A stretch of DNA of 34,175 bases from Verrucomicrobia bacterium UBA6775 (lineage in GTDB: Bacteria; Verrucomicrobiota; Verrucomicrobiia; Limisphaerales; UBA1096), in NCBI GenBank assembly GCA_002453165.1, contig DKGH01000107.1, forward strand, positions 1 to 34,175, given 5' to 3'. This document shows, in pieces, positions 17,320 through 25,055 of the stretch (positions are counted from its first letter, which is position 1; every line of letters begins with the position of its first letter). The notes beneath the pieces were generated by a model that ran no database searches, had not been told where the DNA came from, and worked only from the letters and a program-made list of their open reading frames with translations. A program made the position numbers and the translations under genes.

Positions 17320-18603
17320 TCAGATCTTCGGTTCCCAGCCGGGCCGGTACTCGCGCGACCACAGTTTTTCCGCCGCCGGATTGTTGACAATCCTGCGCTT
17401 GGCCGGGTCGAAATCGACCGTGCTGTTGGTGCGCCAGGCCATGTTGGCCAAGTGGCAAAGCAGGGTGCTGACCTGTGCGTCTCCAATCTCTGAGTTCAGT
17501 TTTTCCCCGTGCCGGATTGCGTTCACAAAGTTGTTAAAATGGGGCGCGTCATTGCCGGGCGCCGTCTTGGTTTCCAGTTCCTTGCCGTTCAGGTCGTGGA
17601 TGGTGAAGTTGTTACCGGTGGTGCAGGAGAGGACACCGCCCTCGCCATAAAACGCGACGAACGGAGGCGCCTCACCCCGGCGCCGGTTGCAACTACTCTG
17701 GTCCCACATCGCGCCGCTGTGACCAAAGTCAAACGTGGCCATGCCGGTGTCCGGAGTCTCCTGATCGTCATCGAAATGGTAGCGCGCTCCGCCGTAGGTA
17801 ACGCGGCTGGGCAGGTCTACCCCCAGTCCCCATCGCGCGAGGTCGAGGGCATGGACGCCGTTGTTGGCCATCTCGCCGCCGCCGTAGTGCCAGTGCCAGT
17901 GCCAGTTGTACGGGATGAGGTTGTCCTTGTACGGCCGTTCCGGTGCCGGGCCCTGCCACAGGTCGTAGTTGAGATGCTTGGGGATGGGCGCCGGTTTGCC
18001 CTTGCCGATTGAGCCGCGGCTGCTGGTGTAGAACGTGCGCGCAGAGAGCACATTTCCGATTACGCCTTCGCGCAGTCGCTGCATTGCCTCCATCACCACT
18101 GGGTAGCTTCGGCGTTGGTTGCCCATCTGTACATGGCGCTTGTGCTTGCGCGCAGCCGCCACCATCAGTTCCGCCTCGGCGGCGTTGTGGCTGCCCGGTT
18201 TTTCCACGTAGACATGTTTGCCAGCCTGACAGCCGAGGATGGTTGCCGGTGCGTGCCAAAAGTTGGGCGCGGCGATGGCGATGGCATCGAGATGGGGATC
18301 CTCCAGCATGCGTCGCAGGTCGGTGATGCCGCGGCACGGGGCGGCCTGTTTTTTTGTCACCTTGGCGAGCGCGTTGGCCGTGCGGTTGTCGTCCACGTCA
18401 CAAACGTAGGCGACCTCGACATCGGAGATTTTGAGAAAATTGTTTACGTGCGCCATGCCTCTTCCGAGTCCCATCACGCCGACGCGGAGTGTGTTGTTCA
18501 CCTTGTTGGCGGCCCGGATTGAGTTGCGCTTGGCCAAGCTGGCAGCCGTTAGACCAGCGGCGGACTGTGCGATAAATCGGCGACGATTGAGAGGGGTTGG
18601 CAT
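17320..18603 (-). CDS. Tat-exported Gfo/Idh/MocA family oxidoreductase
   Basis: NAD(P)-dependent sugar or cyclitol oxidoreductase family, probably exported. The start at ATG 18603 gives 427 residues beginning MPTPLNRRRFIAQSAAGLTAA, a twin-arginine signal; a longer frame to 18672 would add a nonsense-like segment through the intergenic palindrome and is rejected. The Rossmann fold is seen as RVGVMGLGRGMAHVNNF (about residues 40-56) with VAYVCDVD, and the family's EKPGSHNAAEAE segment contains the Glu-Lys-Pro motif with the conserved Lys. HWHWHYGGGEMANNGVHALDLARWGLG and the ending REYRPGWEP are typical of the large verrucomicrobial and planctomycetal subfamily. The exact substrate cannot be told. 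One palindrome copy (18529-18538) encodes the SLAK at the end of the Tat signal. It is divergent from the 858-residue protein gene. Confidence 0.9.
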   Translation of the reverse strand: MPTPLNRRRFIAQSAAGLTAASLAKRNSIRAANKVNNTLRVGVMGLGRGMAHVNNFLKISDVEVAYVCDVDDNRTANALAKVTKKQAAPCRGITDLRRMLEDPHLDAIAIAAPNFWHAPATILGCQAGKHVYVEKPGSHNAAEAELMVAAARKHKRHVQMGNQRRSYPVVMEAMQRLREGVIGNVLSARTFYTSSRGSIGKGKPAPIPKHLNYDLWQGPAPERPYKDNLIPYNWHWHWHYGGGEMANNGVHALDLARWGLGVDLPSRVTYGGARYHFDDDQETPDTGMATFDFGHSGAMWDQSSCNRRRGEAPPFVAFYGEGGVLSCTTGNNFTIHDLNGKELETKTAPGNDAPHFNNFVNAIRHGEKLNSEIGDAQVSTLLCHLANMAWRTNSTVDFDPAKRRIVNNPAAEKLWSREYRPGWEPKI

Positions 18604-18663
18604 AATGGTTTTTGTAGGAAAAAAGGGATTAAAAACTTGGCAAAGCATGCCACGCCGCCCGCG

Positions 18664-18673
18664 CTTGGCCAAG
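18664..18673. repeat. CTTGGCCAAG palindrome in a divergent intergenic region
   Basis: A perfect core with CGCG before it and CG after it lies about midway between the two divergent start codons (18603 and 18751). In this position it could influence both promoters, but no clear promoter pair was found around it. Confidence 0.85.
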
Positions 18674-18750
18674 CGAATAGACCCTGAGATTTGAGTTTGA
18701 CGCTATCCAAAAATGGGCAGAGACTCCTAGTCCCCAACGACCCTGAACCG

Positions 18751-21327
18751 ATGAATAGGACCCCACAAAAACCCATGCGGAGCAGTCTCGCAACCCTCGC
18801 GGCGCTGCTGTTATCCCTGAACCAAACAGCCCAAGCCAAGGTGATTGACGACTTTGATGACAACAAAGTCAAGGGCTGGGAGAAGTTCGATTTTGGTACC
18901 GGAAACGGCTATTTTAAGGAGAAAGACGGCCAGTTCACGATTGGCATGCATAAGCCCACCGGACAGCAGTTTTTTGTTGCGGCCACCCACAAGGCCGAAA
19001 AATTCACTGTCACCGATGGCGTCACGCTGGAGTTTCGGGTGGACTTGATTGAGGCCAACCAATCCAACGCCTTTGCGGTGCTGTCGTTCATCCCCAGCGA
19101 TACGCCGGTGAGCAAGCTCAGTGGTTACAGCCTGGCCAAGGACGACAACGACATTCTTTTGGCCAAGGGATTGAACAAGTACTTTTACGACATTACCGAG
19201 GGAGATTGGCTGGACGTGCCGGAAAACATCACGCTCAGCCTGACCCTGATCGGCAAGGGCAGGAGTGTGGAGGTGACAACGCGCATTTACGACATCGATA
19301 ATGACGGCGCACTGTTGTTTGAAAAGACCGTGGTCGACACAGCCGAGGCGGAAGATCTTGACACGGGGGACGACAGTCCGGCGGCGAGTTTCATCGACAA
19401 GCCTGGGAACTTTGCATTGCTGCTGTACCATAACGATACCGGGGGATCGCTGCCGGCTTCGTCAATCACCCTCGATAACGCCGAAGTGTTCCAGTACGAG
19501 AGCGCCACAATCGATGACTTCGATGACAACAAGGTCAAGGGCTGGGAGAAGTTCGACTTTGGAACCGGCAACGGCTTTTTCAAGGAGAAGGGCGGCCAGT
19601 TCACGATCGGCATGCACAAGCCCACCGGGCAGCAGTTTTTTGTCGCGGCCACTCACAAGGAAAAGACCTTCACCATTGAGGATGGCGTCACGGTCGAGTT
19701 CAGTGTGGACTTGATTGAGGCCAATCAATCCAACGCCTTTTTGGTGTTGTCATTCATCCCTAATGAGACGCCGGTGAGCAAGCTCAGCGGTTATAGTTTG
19801 GCCAAGGACGACACCGACATTCTTTTGGCCAAGGGGTTGAATAAGTATTTCTACGACCTCACCGAGGGTGACTGGCTGGACGTGCCAGACAACATCACGC
19901 TCAACTTGATCCTGACCGGCAGGGGCAAAAGCGTGGAGGTGACCACGCGCGTGTTTGACATCGAGAATGATAACGCGCTGGTTAGCGAAAAGACCGTTAT
20001 CGACACCATCGAGGCAGAGGATCTCGATACGGGGGATGACAGTCCGGCGGCCAGCTTCATCAACAAGCCCGGCAAGTTCGTTTTGCTTCTGTACCATAAC
20101 GATACTGGGGGATCGCTGCCCGCCTCTTCCGTGACGGTGGACAACGCCCGTTTCTCAGTATTTGGTGCCAGCCAACGTAATCAATTGCCAGTGATCTCCG
20201 ACGTTTTGCCGGTGACTTCCAGTCCGTTTCTCCCGGCTTCGACGGAGATTTCGTTCGTGGTTGCCGACGATCAACCGCTTGATCCCGGCGCCATTCGGGT
20301 CACCCTGAATGGTGTGGAATTTACCTCGGCCAACGGCCTCAAGGTCACGGGCGAGGATAAGTCGCGCACCGTTACTCTCGGTGGTTTGCGCGCCAACCAA
20401 ACCTATCATGCTGTCTTTACGGCGGAAGATTCCGAGGGTGAAACGGAAACACGAGACCTGTTTTTTGACACGCTGGACAAGGGCAGCTTTGTGATCGAGG
20501 TGGAGGATTACAACTTCAATGCAGGCGAATACCTCGATGAACCGGTGGTGATCCCCGAGTTGGACGAGGATAATATGCTCAACTGGGATGACAACGCATA
20601 CATTGCCACGGAGGGCTATCTGGACATCGATTACTTCGACAAGAATGAAATCCCTCAATCTGTCACACACCGGTATCGTCCTGAGGATGGGGTGTCCACC
20701 GCACCGGCGCTGGATCTGGATCGGGAACCGTTCATCAGTGCGGGCGGCAAGGATAAGGGTGTGTACGACTACGGCATCGCCGAGATTGAGGAAGGCGAAT
20801 GGTTGAATTACACTCGGACGTTTCCCAAGGCAGACTTCATCGTGTACCTGCGCCAGGCTCAATTCTCCATCGAAAAGGCTGTCGCGACTCTGGAACGGGT
20901 CACCGGCGCCACGGATGAGGAAGACCAAACGACCGAGGTGCTGGGTAGCTTCATCGGGAGCGAGTCAGGTGTGGAATACCGCAACATCCTCCTGACCAAC
21001 GAGGACGGTACCGAGCCAGTCGTACTGAGCCTGGGCGGCAAGGACACGCTGCGGCTGGTGCAACACACCACCGATGCGAATGACCAGTACTTGAAGCAGA
21101 ATTATCTGGTATTCGTCCGGTATGAAAAACCGACAATCGAATTGCAGGTCAGCGACTCGGTGCAGGGGCCGTACAAGACGTATGCCGGCGCGAGCATTGA
21201 CGAGTCGGCCAGAACGATCACGCTTGGCCAAGCGGGGGCAACCCAGTTTTATCGACTGAGCGGATTCACCGCGAAGATCACCGACATCCGCCTGACCAAT
21301 GGCAAGGTAATCCTCTCGTACGAGTAG
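18751..21327 (+). CDS. Secreted protein with duplicated beta-rich domain and CBM6-like region
   Basis: An 858-residue secreted protein of unknown function. ATG 18751 gives a signal peptide (MNRTPQKPMRSSLATLAALL, then SLNQTAQA before KVIDDF). Residues about 32-253 and 254-470 are two copies of one domain, both starting IDDFDDNKVKGWEKFDFGTG and both containing TIGMHKPTGQQFFVAATHK and LAKDD.DILLAKGLNKYFYD. The two copies are very similar in DNA as well. A Big/cadherin-like segment follows (about 477-577), then a region starting IEVEDYNFNAGEY (about 580-790) with IAEIEEGEWLNYTRTFPKAD, which resembles family 6-type carbohydrate-binding modules. The ending TQFYRLSGF is frequent in secreted proteins of this phylum. 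A role in binding polysaccharide is inference. The codons before 18751 would give a charged non-signal extension and were excluded. Confidence 0.8.
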   Translation: MNRTPQKPMRSSLATLAALLLSLNQTAQAKVIDDFDDNKVKGWEKFDFGTGNGYFKEKDGQFTIGMHKPTGQQFFVAATHKAEKFTVTDGVTLEFRVDLIEANQSNAFAVLSFIPSDTPVSKLSGYSLAKDDNDILLAKGLNKYFYDITEGDWLDVPENITLSLTLIGKGRSVEVTTRIYDIDNDGALLFEKTVVDTAEAEDLDTGDDSPAASFIDKPGNFALLLYHNDTGGSLPASSITLDNAEVFQYESATIDDFDDNKVKGWEKFDFGTGNGFFKEKGGQFTIGMHKPTGQQFFVAATHKEKTFTIEDGVTVEFSVDLIEANQSNAFLVLSFIPNETPVSKLSGYSLAKDDTDILLAKGLNKYFYDLTEGDWLDVPDNITLNLILTGRGKSVEVTTRVFDIENDNALVSEKTVIDTIEAEDLDTGDDSPAASFINKPGKFVLLLYHNDTGGSLPASSVTVDNARFSVFGASQRNQLPVISDVLPVTSSPFLPASTEISFVVADDQPLDPGAIRVTLNGVEFTSANGLKVTGEDKSRTVTLGGLRANQTYHAVFTAEDSEGETETRDLFFDTLDKGSFVIEVEDYNFNAGEYLDEPVVIPELDEDNMLNWDDNAYIATEGYLDIDYFDKNEIPQSVTHRYRPEDGVSTAPALDLDREPFISAGGKDKGVYDYGIAEIEEGEWLNYTRTFPKADFIVYLRQAQFSIEKAVATLERVTGATDEEDQTTEVLGSFIGSESGVEYRNILLTNEDGTEPVVLSLGGKDTLRLVQHTTDANDQYLKQNYLVFVRYEKPTIELQVSDSVQGPYKTYAGASIDESARTITLGQAGATQFYRLSGFTAKITDIRLTNGKVILSYE
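18844..20160 (+). repeat. Tandem duplication of a 666-bp coding unit
   Basis: The unit beginning at 18844 recurs at 19510, an offset of exactly 666 bases (222 codons). The first 240 bases of the two copies match at most positions, with differences mostly at third codon positions. This indicates a fairly recent in-frame duplication inside the 858-residue protein gene. Confidence 0.85.
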
Positions 21328-21332
21328 CAACC

Positions 21333-21350
21333 AAGCGCTTGGCCAAGCGA
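21333..21350. repeat. CTTGGCCAAG palindrome with half repeat after a stop codon
   Basis: A perfect core at 21338-21347 is preceded by the half unit CCAAGCG. It lies immediately after the stop of the 858-residue protein gene and directly before the terminator hairpin. Confidence 0.85.
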
Positions 21351-21353
21351 TAA

Positions 21354-21378
21354 AAAGGGAGCCGATTTGGCTCCCTTT
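21354..21378. terminator. Bidirectional intrinsic terminator
   Basis: The arms AAAGGGAGCC (21354-21363) and GGCTCCCTTT (21369-21378) form a perfect ten-base stem with the five-base loop GATTT. The flanking A-run on the left and T-rich sequence on the right suit both the plus-strand gene and the convergent P-II gene. Confidence 0.85.
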
Positions 21379-21402
21379 CTGTCATGGGGTGAGTTCCTGC
21401 TG

Positions 21403-21741
21403 CTAAAGTGCTTCCTCGCCTTTTTCCTCGGTGCGAATCCGGATTGCCCCCTCGACGTCGCTGACGAAGATTTTGCCGTCGCCGATTTTGCCGGTATTCG
21501 CTGCCTTGGTGATTGCGCCGATGCTCGCCTCGGAATTCTCGTCGGCAACAACGACCTCCAGTTTGATCTTTGGCAAAAAGTCGACGGTGTACTCGCTGCC
21601 TCGATAAATCTCCGTGTGACCCTTTTGCCGGCCGAAGCCTTTGACCTCTGATACGGTCATGCCTTCCACGCCTACTTCTGCCAGCGCATCGCGGACTTCG
21701 TCCAATTTAAACGGTTTGATGACTGCTTCGATTTTTTTCAT
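21403..21741 (-). CDS. glnB: Nitrogen regulatory protein P-II
   Basis: Small trimeric signal protein that senses 2-oxoglutarate, ATP/ADP and, through uridylylation, glutamine, and controls nitrogen metabolism enzymes or ammonium transport. The 112 residues are the full family length. The N-terminus MKKIEAVIKPFKLDEVRDAL, the T-loop GRQKGHTEIYRGSEYTVDF with Tyr51 as the usual modification site, and the C-terminal GKIGDGKIFVSDVEGAIRIRT signature are all present. GlnB and GlnK cannot be separated reliably from sequence alone; there is no ammonium transporter gene beside it in this window. A near-consensus sigma-54 promoter lies 80 bases upstream, implying control by nitrogen supply through an NtrC-type activator. 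Confidence 0.93.
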   Translation of the reverse strand: MKKIEAVIKPFKLDEVRDALAEVGVEGMTVSEVKGFGRQKGHTEIYRGSEYTVDFLPKIKLEVVVADENSEASIGAITKAANTGKIGDGKIFVSDVEGAIRIRTEEKGEEAL

Positions 21742-21820
21742 GTCTGATAATCTGTTGCAAGCGGTGATGCTGCCACAACCCTTTCGTTGTGCGGCACTAA
21801 GCTCAAGCTGATAATTATGA

Positions 21821-21838
21821 TGGCAAGTCCTGTGCCAA
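21821..21838 (-). promoter_or_regulatory. Sigma-54 (-24/-12) promoter of the P-II gene
   Basis: The minus strand reads TTGGCACAGGACTTGCCA from 21838 to 21821. It matches the RpoN consensus TTGGCAC(G)-N4-TTGC with the invariant GG and GC exactly ten bases apart. The predicted start near 21811 leaves a leader of about 70 bases before the ATG at 21741. Confidence 0.72.
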
Positions 21839-21858
21839 GCGGAATATGAAACAGGCTT

Positions 21859-21890
21859 AAAACACTTTAAATGAGTAGTTTAGGTGTTTT
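21859..21890. promoter_or_regulatory. Imperfect inverted repeat upstream of the sigma-54 promoter
   Basis: AAAACAC at 21859-21865 pairs with GTGTTTT at 21884-21890, with AT-rich partly complementary sequence between. It lies about 50-80 bases upstream of the predicted P-II transcript start, the distance usual for binding sites of sigma-54 activators. It does not match the enterobacterial NtrC consensus, so the role is a guess. The rest of the 299-base gap 21742-22040 shows only a small hairpin (CACAAC/GTTGTG, 21774-21791) in the P-II leader. Confidence 0.3.
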
Positions 21891-22040
21891 GGCAGGTGCG
21901 TATGAGTGATGCCGGTGTTTCTTTTTTCACGGCAAAATTGACGTGGTTTTTTGCAGGATGGTCAAAAAGCGACAGTTGGAGGACGTTCGTGAGGTATCGC
22001 CCCTCGACTCGTTGCCGGTTTATGCCTAGCCTGCGCCGCG

Positions 22041-23624
22041 TTGTCTGACATGCTTAAATCCTCCGGCGCCATGGCCGGGGCCACGCTGCTCAGTCGCCTG
22101 CTCGGGATGTTGCGGGTGATGGTGTACGCCCGGTTTATGGGGGATGGTCCGGTTGCCAGCGCATTTGTTTACGCCTTTCAAATTCCGAACCTGTTCCGCC
22201 GGTTGCTGGGCGAGGGTGCTCTCACGGCGGCGTTCATCCCCCTCTTCAAGCACAAGGAGAAAACCGAGGGCGAAAAAGCGATGTGGCATACGGCCAACGC
22301 CGTCGTCTCGGGTCTGGTGGTGGCAGCGACGCTAGTGGTGGGACTGGTGATGCTTGGCATCTCGATGGCATTGATGTGGGGAGAGTTCAGTGAGCATACG
22401 CAGTTAATGCTGAAGCTGCTGCGTGTGGTGTTCCCGTACATGCTGCTTGTCTGTCTCGCGGCGGTGTTCATGGGCATGCTCAATTCGAGAGGGTTCTTTT
22501 TTATCCCGGCGATGGGGGCGACGCTGCTCAATGTGGTGATGATCGCCACGGTGCTGTTCGTCGCGCCAAGCTGGGGGGAGAAACTGGAGGTGCAGATATT
22601 CGCGCTGGCGTTCGGGGTGCTCGTGGCCGGCGTGGCGCAGGCCGGTTTTCAACTGCCGTACCTGATGCGCGAGGGATATCGACCGCGCTGGGTGACACCG
22701 TGGCGCAACGACTCCGTGCGCGAGGTGGTGCGCAAGATGATCCCGGCGACCATTGGTGTGGCCGCGTTCCAGTTTAACATCATCATCACGCAGACGTTGG
22801 CGTTTTGGATCGAGCGCTCGACCGGCTCGAAGATCGTGGCCTCGTTCGAGTACGCTGTTCGGTTGATGGAACTGCCGCAGGGTGTGTTCGGTGTGTCGTT
22901 GGCGACCTTTCTTTTACCGACCTTGGCCGGCTTGGCCGCCGAGAAAAAATTTCCAGAGTTTCGCGAAAATCTCCAGCGGGGGATGGGTTATCTGTTTTTC
23001 GTGAACGCCATTGCGGCGGCGATGCTGATCGTGTTGGCCGAGCCGATGGTGCGCCTGTTGTTTGAGCGCGGGGCGTTCACGGCCGACTCGACTGAGCGCG
23101 CCAGCTTCGCGCTAATGTGCCTCGCCCCGGGCCTGTTAACCTACTCGGCGGTGAACGTCATGGCCCGCGCCTTTTACGCGATGGGTGACACGAAGGTGCC
23201 GATGCAGATTAGCGCCGTTTGCCTCGGGCTGAATCTTATCATCGTGGTACCGATGATTTTCACCTTCCCGAAGGGCCAACAGGCGGGGGCGCTTGGCGTG
23301 GCCAACGTGGCGAGTTCGCTCGTCAACGTGGCGCTGCTCTCGTATGCGCTGAAACGGAAGATGCCCAAGTGGCGGTTCGGCCCTCTAATCAAGCCGCTGG
23401 TTGGCATGCTGCTCACGGCCGGCGTCGCCGGAATACTCGCCTGGTTTTTGCACGCGGAATGGGTGGCCCGGCTGGGGACTGAAACGGTTTGGCATAGGAT
23501 CGGTGAGGTGTTCGCCTCGGCCATCCCGGCGGCGTTGGTATACTGGGGGATCACCTCGGTGATGGGGATCCGCGAGGCGCGCGACTTTGTTGCGCTGGTT
23601 CGAAACCGCCGGTCGCAGGACTGA
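22041..23624 (+). CDS. murJ: Lipid II flippase MurJ (MviN family)
   Basis: Integral membrane protein of the MOP exporter superfamily that moves lipid II across the inner membrane for peptidoglycan synthesis. The 527-residue product has the usual length and about 14 hydrophobic segments. The family signature is clear: LSRLLGMLRVMVYARFMGDG at the N-terminus and FQIPNLFRRLLGEGALTAAF, with the conserved Arg residues, followed by ATFLLPTLAGLAAEKKF and LFERGAFTADST. TTG 22041 gives MSDMLKSSGAM; ATG 22050 is an equally possible start and neither has a clear ribosome binding site. No perfect CTTGGCCAAG copy lies inside the gene, but one starts right after the stop codon. Confidence 0.94.
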   Translation: MSDMLKSSGAMAGATLLSRLLGMLRVMVYARFMGDGPVASAFVYAFQIPNLFRRLLGEGALTAAFIPLFKHKEKTEGEKAMWHTANAVVSGLVVAATLVVGLVMLGISMALMWGEFSEHTQLMLKLLRVVFPYMLLVCLAAVFMGMLNSRGFFFIPAMGATLLNVVMIATVLFVAPSWGEKLEVQIFALAFGVLVAGVAQAGFQLPYLMREGYRPRWVTPWRNDSVREVVRKMIPATIGVAAFQFNIIITQTLAFWIERSTGSKIVASFEYAVRLMELPQGVFGVSLATFLLPTLAGLAAEKKFPEFRENLQRGMGYLFFVNAIAAAMLIVLAEPMVRLLFERGAFTADSTERASFALMCLAPGLLTYSAVNVMARAFYAMGDTKVPMQISAVCLGLNLIIVVPMIFTFPKGQQAGALGVANVASSLVNVALLSYALKRKMPKWRFGPLIKPLVGMLLTAGVAGILAWFLHAEWVARLGTETVWHRIGEVFASAIPAALVYWGITSVMGIREARDFVALVRNRRSQD

Positions 23625-23650
23625 GCGCTTGGCCAAGCGCTTGGTTGTTT
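23624..23650 (+). terminator. Palindrome-based hairpin after murJ, possible terminator
   Basis: AGCGCTTGGCCAAGCGCT (23624-23641) overlaps the last base of the murJ stop codon and can fold into a seven-base stem with a GGCC loop. It is followed by the T-rich stretch TGGTTGTTTTCGCTTTT. The perfect CTTGGCCAAG core is 23628-23637, and a half second unit follows. The T-run is interrupted, so termination may be partial. Confidence 0.5.
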
Positions 23651-23693
23651 TCGCTTTTCACCCTCGGTCAAACCGGCTTAATTGCCTGCCGCA

Positions 23694-24539
23694 ATGAGCC
23701 GTTACGCGACAATCACCGTCATCGGCAGGGACAAGACCGGCGTGGTGGCGAGAGTCACCAATCTGTTGTTCGACACCCGCGCTAACATCGAGGCGCTCGA
23801 GGAACAAGTCACGCGCGGTCAGTTCAGCATGACCATTCAGGCCAGTTGGAAGGCGGCTTCTTTTGACGAGAAGGCGCTTGGCCAGGGGCTGCACGCGCTT
23901 GGCCGCGAACTGGGGATGGAGATCAAGTGGTGGTTCACTGATCCCAAGCGCCCTCAACGCATGGCATTGATGGTGACGAAAGAGCCGCACTGTCTCGACG
24001 CCATCCTCGCGGCGGTAAAGTCTGGCAAGCTCAAGGCGGACATCGGCTGCGTCATCGGCAATCACCGCGACCTGCAGGCCAAGGCAGAGAAGGCCGGGCT
24101 GCCGTTCCACCGCGTGTCATGGGCCAACCGTGCCAAGGCCGAGGAAAAGGTGCTGAAAATTCTCGAGAAGGCCGAGGTGGATTTTGTCGTGCTGGCGCGC
24201 TTCATGAAAATCCTGTCGCCCAATTTTGTTTGGCGATTCAAAAACAAGATCATCAACATTCATCCGTCGCTGCTGCCCAGTTTTCCCGGGCCGCAACCGT
24301 ATCGGCAGGCTTACGAACACGGCGTGAAAATCGCCGGCGTCACGGCGCATTTCGTGAGCATGCACCTCGATGAGGGGCCGATCATCGCGCAGGAAAGTTT
24401 TCGCATCAAACCCGGTATGACGCTCAAGCAGATCGTAGCCACCGGCCAGCCGCTTGAGGCCAAGGCACTGGTGAATGGCATCCGGCTCTACCTCACCCGC
24501 CAACTCGATGTGCACTGGGGCGTGGTGAAACAGGTTTGA
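23694..24539 (+). CDS. purU: Formyltetrahydrofolate deformylase
   Basis: Hydrolyses 10-formyltetrahydrofolate to formate and tetrahydrofolate, balancing one-carbon pools and supplying formate for purine synthesis; cytoplasmic. ATG 23694 gives 281 residues (MSRYATITVIGRDKTGVVAR); a TTG at 23682 would add four residues. An ACT domain fills about residues 1-85. The formyltransferase-like domain follows with ALMVTKEPHCLDAIL, CVIGNHRDL, VLARFMKILS, and the catalytic Asn-His-Asp set in NIHPSLLPSFPG and HLDEGPIIAQ. Its length agrees with the family (about 280-290). It is convergent with the end of the SUF operon, with only nine bases between the two stop codons. One near-copy of the palindrome with a single mismatch lies at 23877. 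Confidence 0.93.
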   Translation: MSRYATITVIGRDKTGVVARVTNLLFDTRANIEALEEQVTRGQFSMTIQASWKAASFDEKALGQGLHALGRELGMEIKWWFTDPKRPQRMALMVTKEPHCLDAILAAVKSGKLKADIGCVIGNHRDLQAKAEKAGLPFHRVSWANRAKAEEKVLKILEKAEVDFVVLARFMKILSPNFVWRFKNKIINIHPSLLPSFPGPQPYRQAYEHGVKIAGVTAHFVSMHLDEGPIIAQESFRIKPGMTLKQIVATGQPLEAKALVNGIRLYLTRQLDVHWGVVKQV

Positions 24540-24548
24540 CCGGGCGGC

Positions 24549-25055
24549 CTATTTTTCCTCGTCGAGGAAATTGATCTTCAGGCCGCCACTGGACTGCGAC
24601 TGCCCTTCGTTGAGGCTGTCCTGCAGGGTGGGCGAAAGGTTCGCCGGTTCGGCTGATGATTCCGCTTGGCCAGCCGTTTGGTCTTCCGGCGACAGTGCGG
24701 ATCGGAGCGCTCCTTGCACCAACTCGGCACAGTGAATCTTCATCGGCGGCAACGGGCCAAGCTCGCCGGACAGCTCCTCTGGTTTCAGTTCCATCGCCTC
24801 GTCGGCGGTTTTGCCCTTGATCAACTCGGTGGCGAGGCTGGCCACAGCAATGGCAGTCTCACAGCCGAAGCTCTGGAAGCTGGCCTTGTCGATCACCTTC
24901 TCGCCGTCCTGCTCCTTGTATTTCACCCACATGCGCAGCATCTCACCGCATTCGGAGTTGCCGACCGTGCCGACGGAATCGGCGTCCGGCATCTCACCGA
25001 TGTTCTGAGGATCGCGAATGGCGACTGCCACTTTTTTCTGAAGTTCGTCGTTCAT
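24549..25055 (-). CDS. IscU/NifU N-terminal-type iron-sulfur scaffold protein
   Basis: Scaffold on which iron-sulfur clusters are built or from which they are transferred. The 168 residues contain the three conserved cysteines of the family at Cys36 (NSECGEM), Cys65 (FGCETAIAVAS) and Cys109 (MKIHCAELV), and an LPPMK segment (residues 102-106) like the LPPVK chaperone-recognition motif of IscU. The Asp next to the first Cys in IscU (CGD) is Glu here. A tail of about 50 residues, rich in Ser, Gln, Ala and Glu, ends in LKINFLDEEK and is longer than in IscU. The gene abuts the rhodanese gene (TAA then ATG) as the last gene of the SUF operon. Presence of an IscU-type scaffold beside SufBCD suggests that both scaffolds are served by the same SufS; that is inference. 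Confidence 0.85.
   Translation of the reverse strand: MNDELQKKVAVAIRDPQNIGEMPDADSVGTVGNSECGEMLRMWVKYKEQDGEKVIDKASFQSFGCETAIAVASLATELIKGKTADEAMELKPEELSGELGPLPPMKIHCAELVQGALRSALSPEDQTAGQAESSAEPANLSPTLQDSLNEGQSQSSGGLKINFLDEEK

Noticed and set aside
18604..18672. Longer N-terminus of the Gfo/Idh/MocA protein starting within the intergenic palindrome
   Set aside because: It would bury the twin-arginine signal 24 residues inside the protein.
18697..18702. TTGACG as the -35 element of the 858-residue protein gene
   Set aside because: No acceptable -10 hexamer lies 15-19 bases downstream.
21750..21776. A second GG-N10-GC pair on the minus strand close to the P-II start
   Set aside because: The -12 side reads CCGC and not TTGC, and it lies too close to the start codon; the site at 21821-21838 is far better.
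24554..24570. Perfect inverted repeat TTTCCTCG-T-CGAGGAAA at the end of the IscU-type gene as a terminator
   Set aside because: It encodes the last residues of the protein, has only a one-base centre and lacks a following T-run in either direction.
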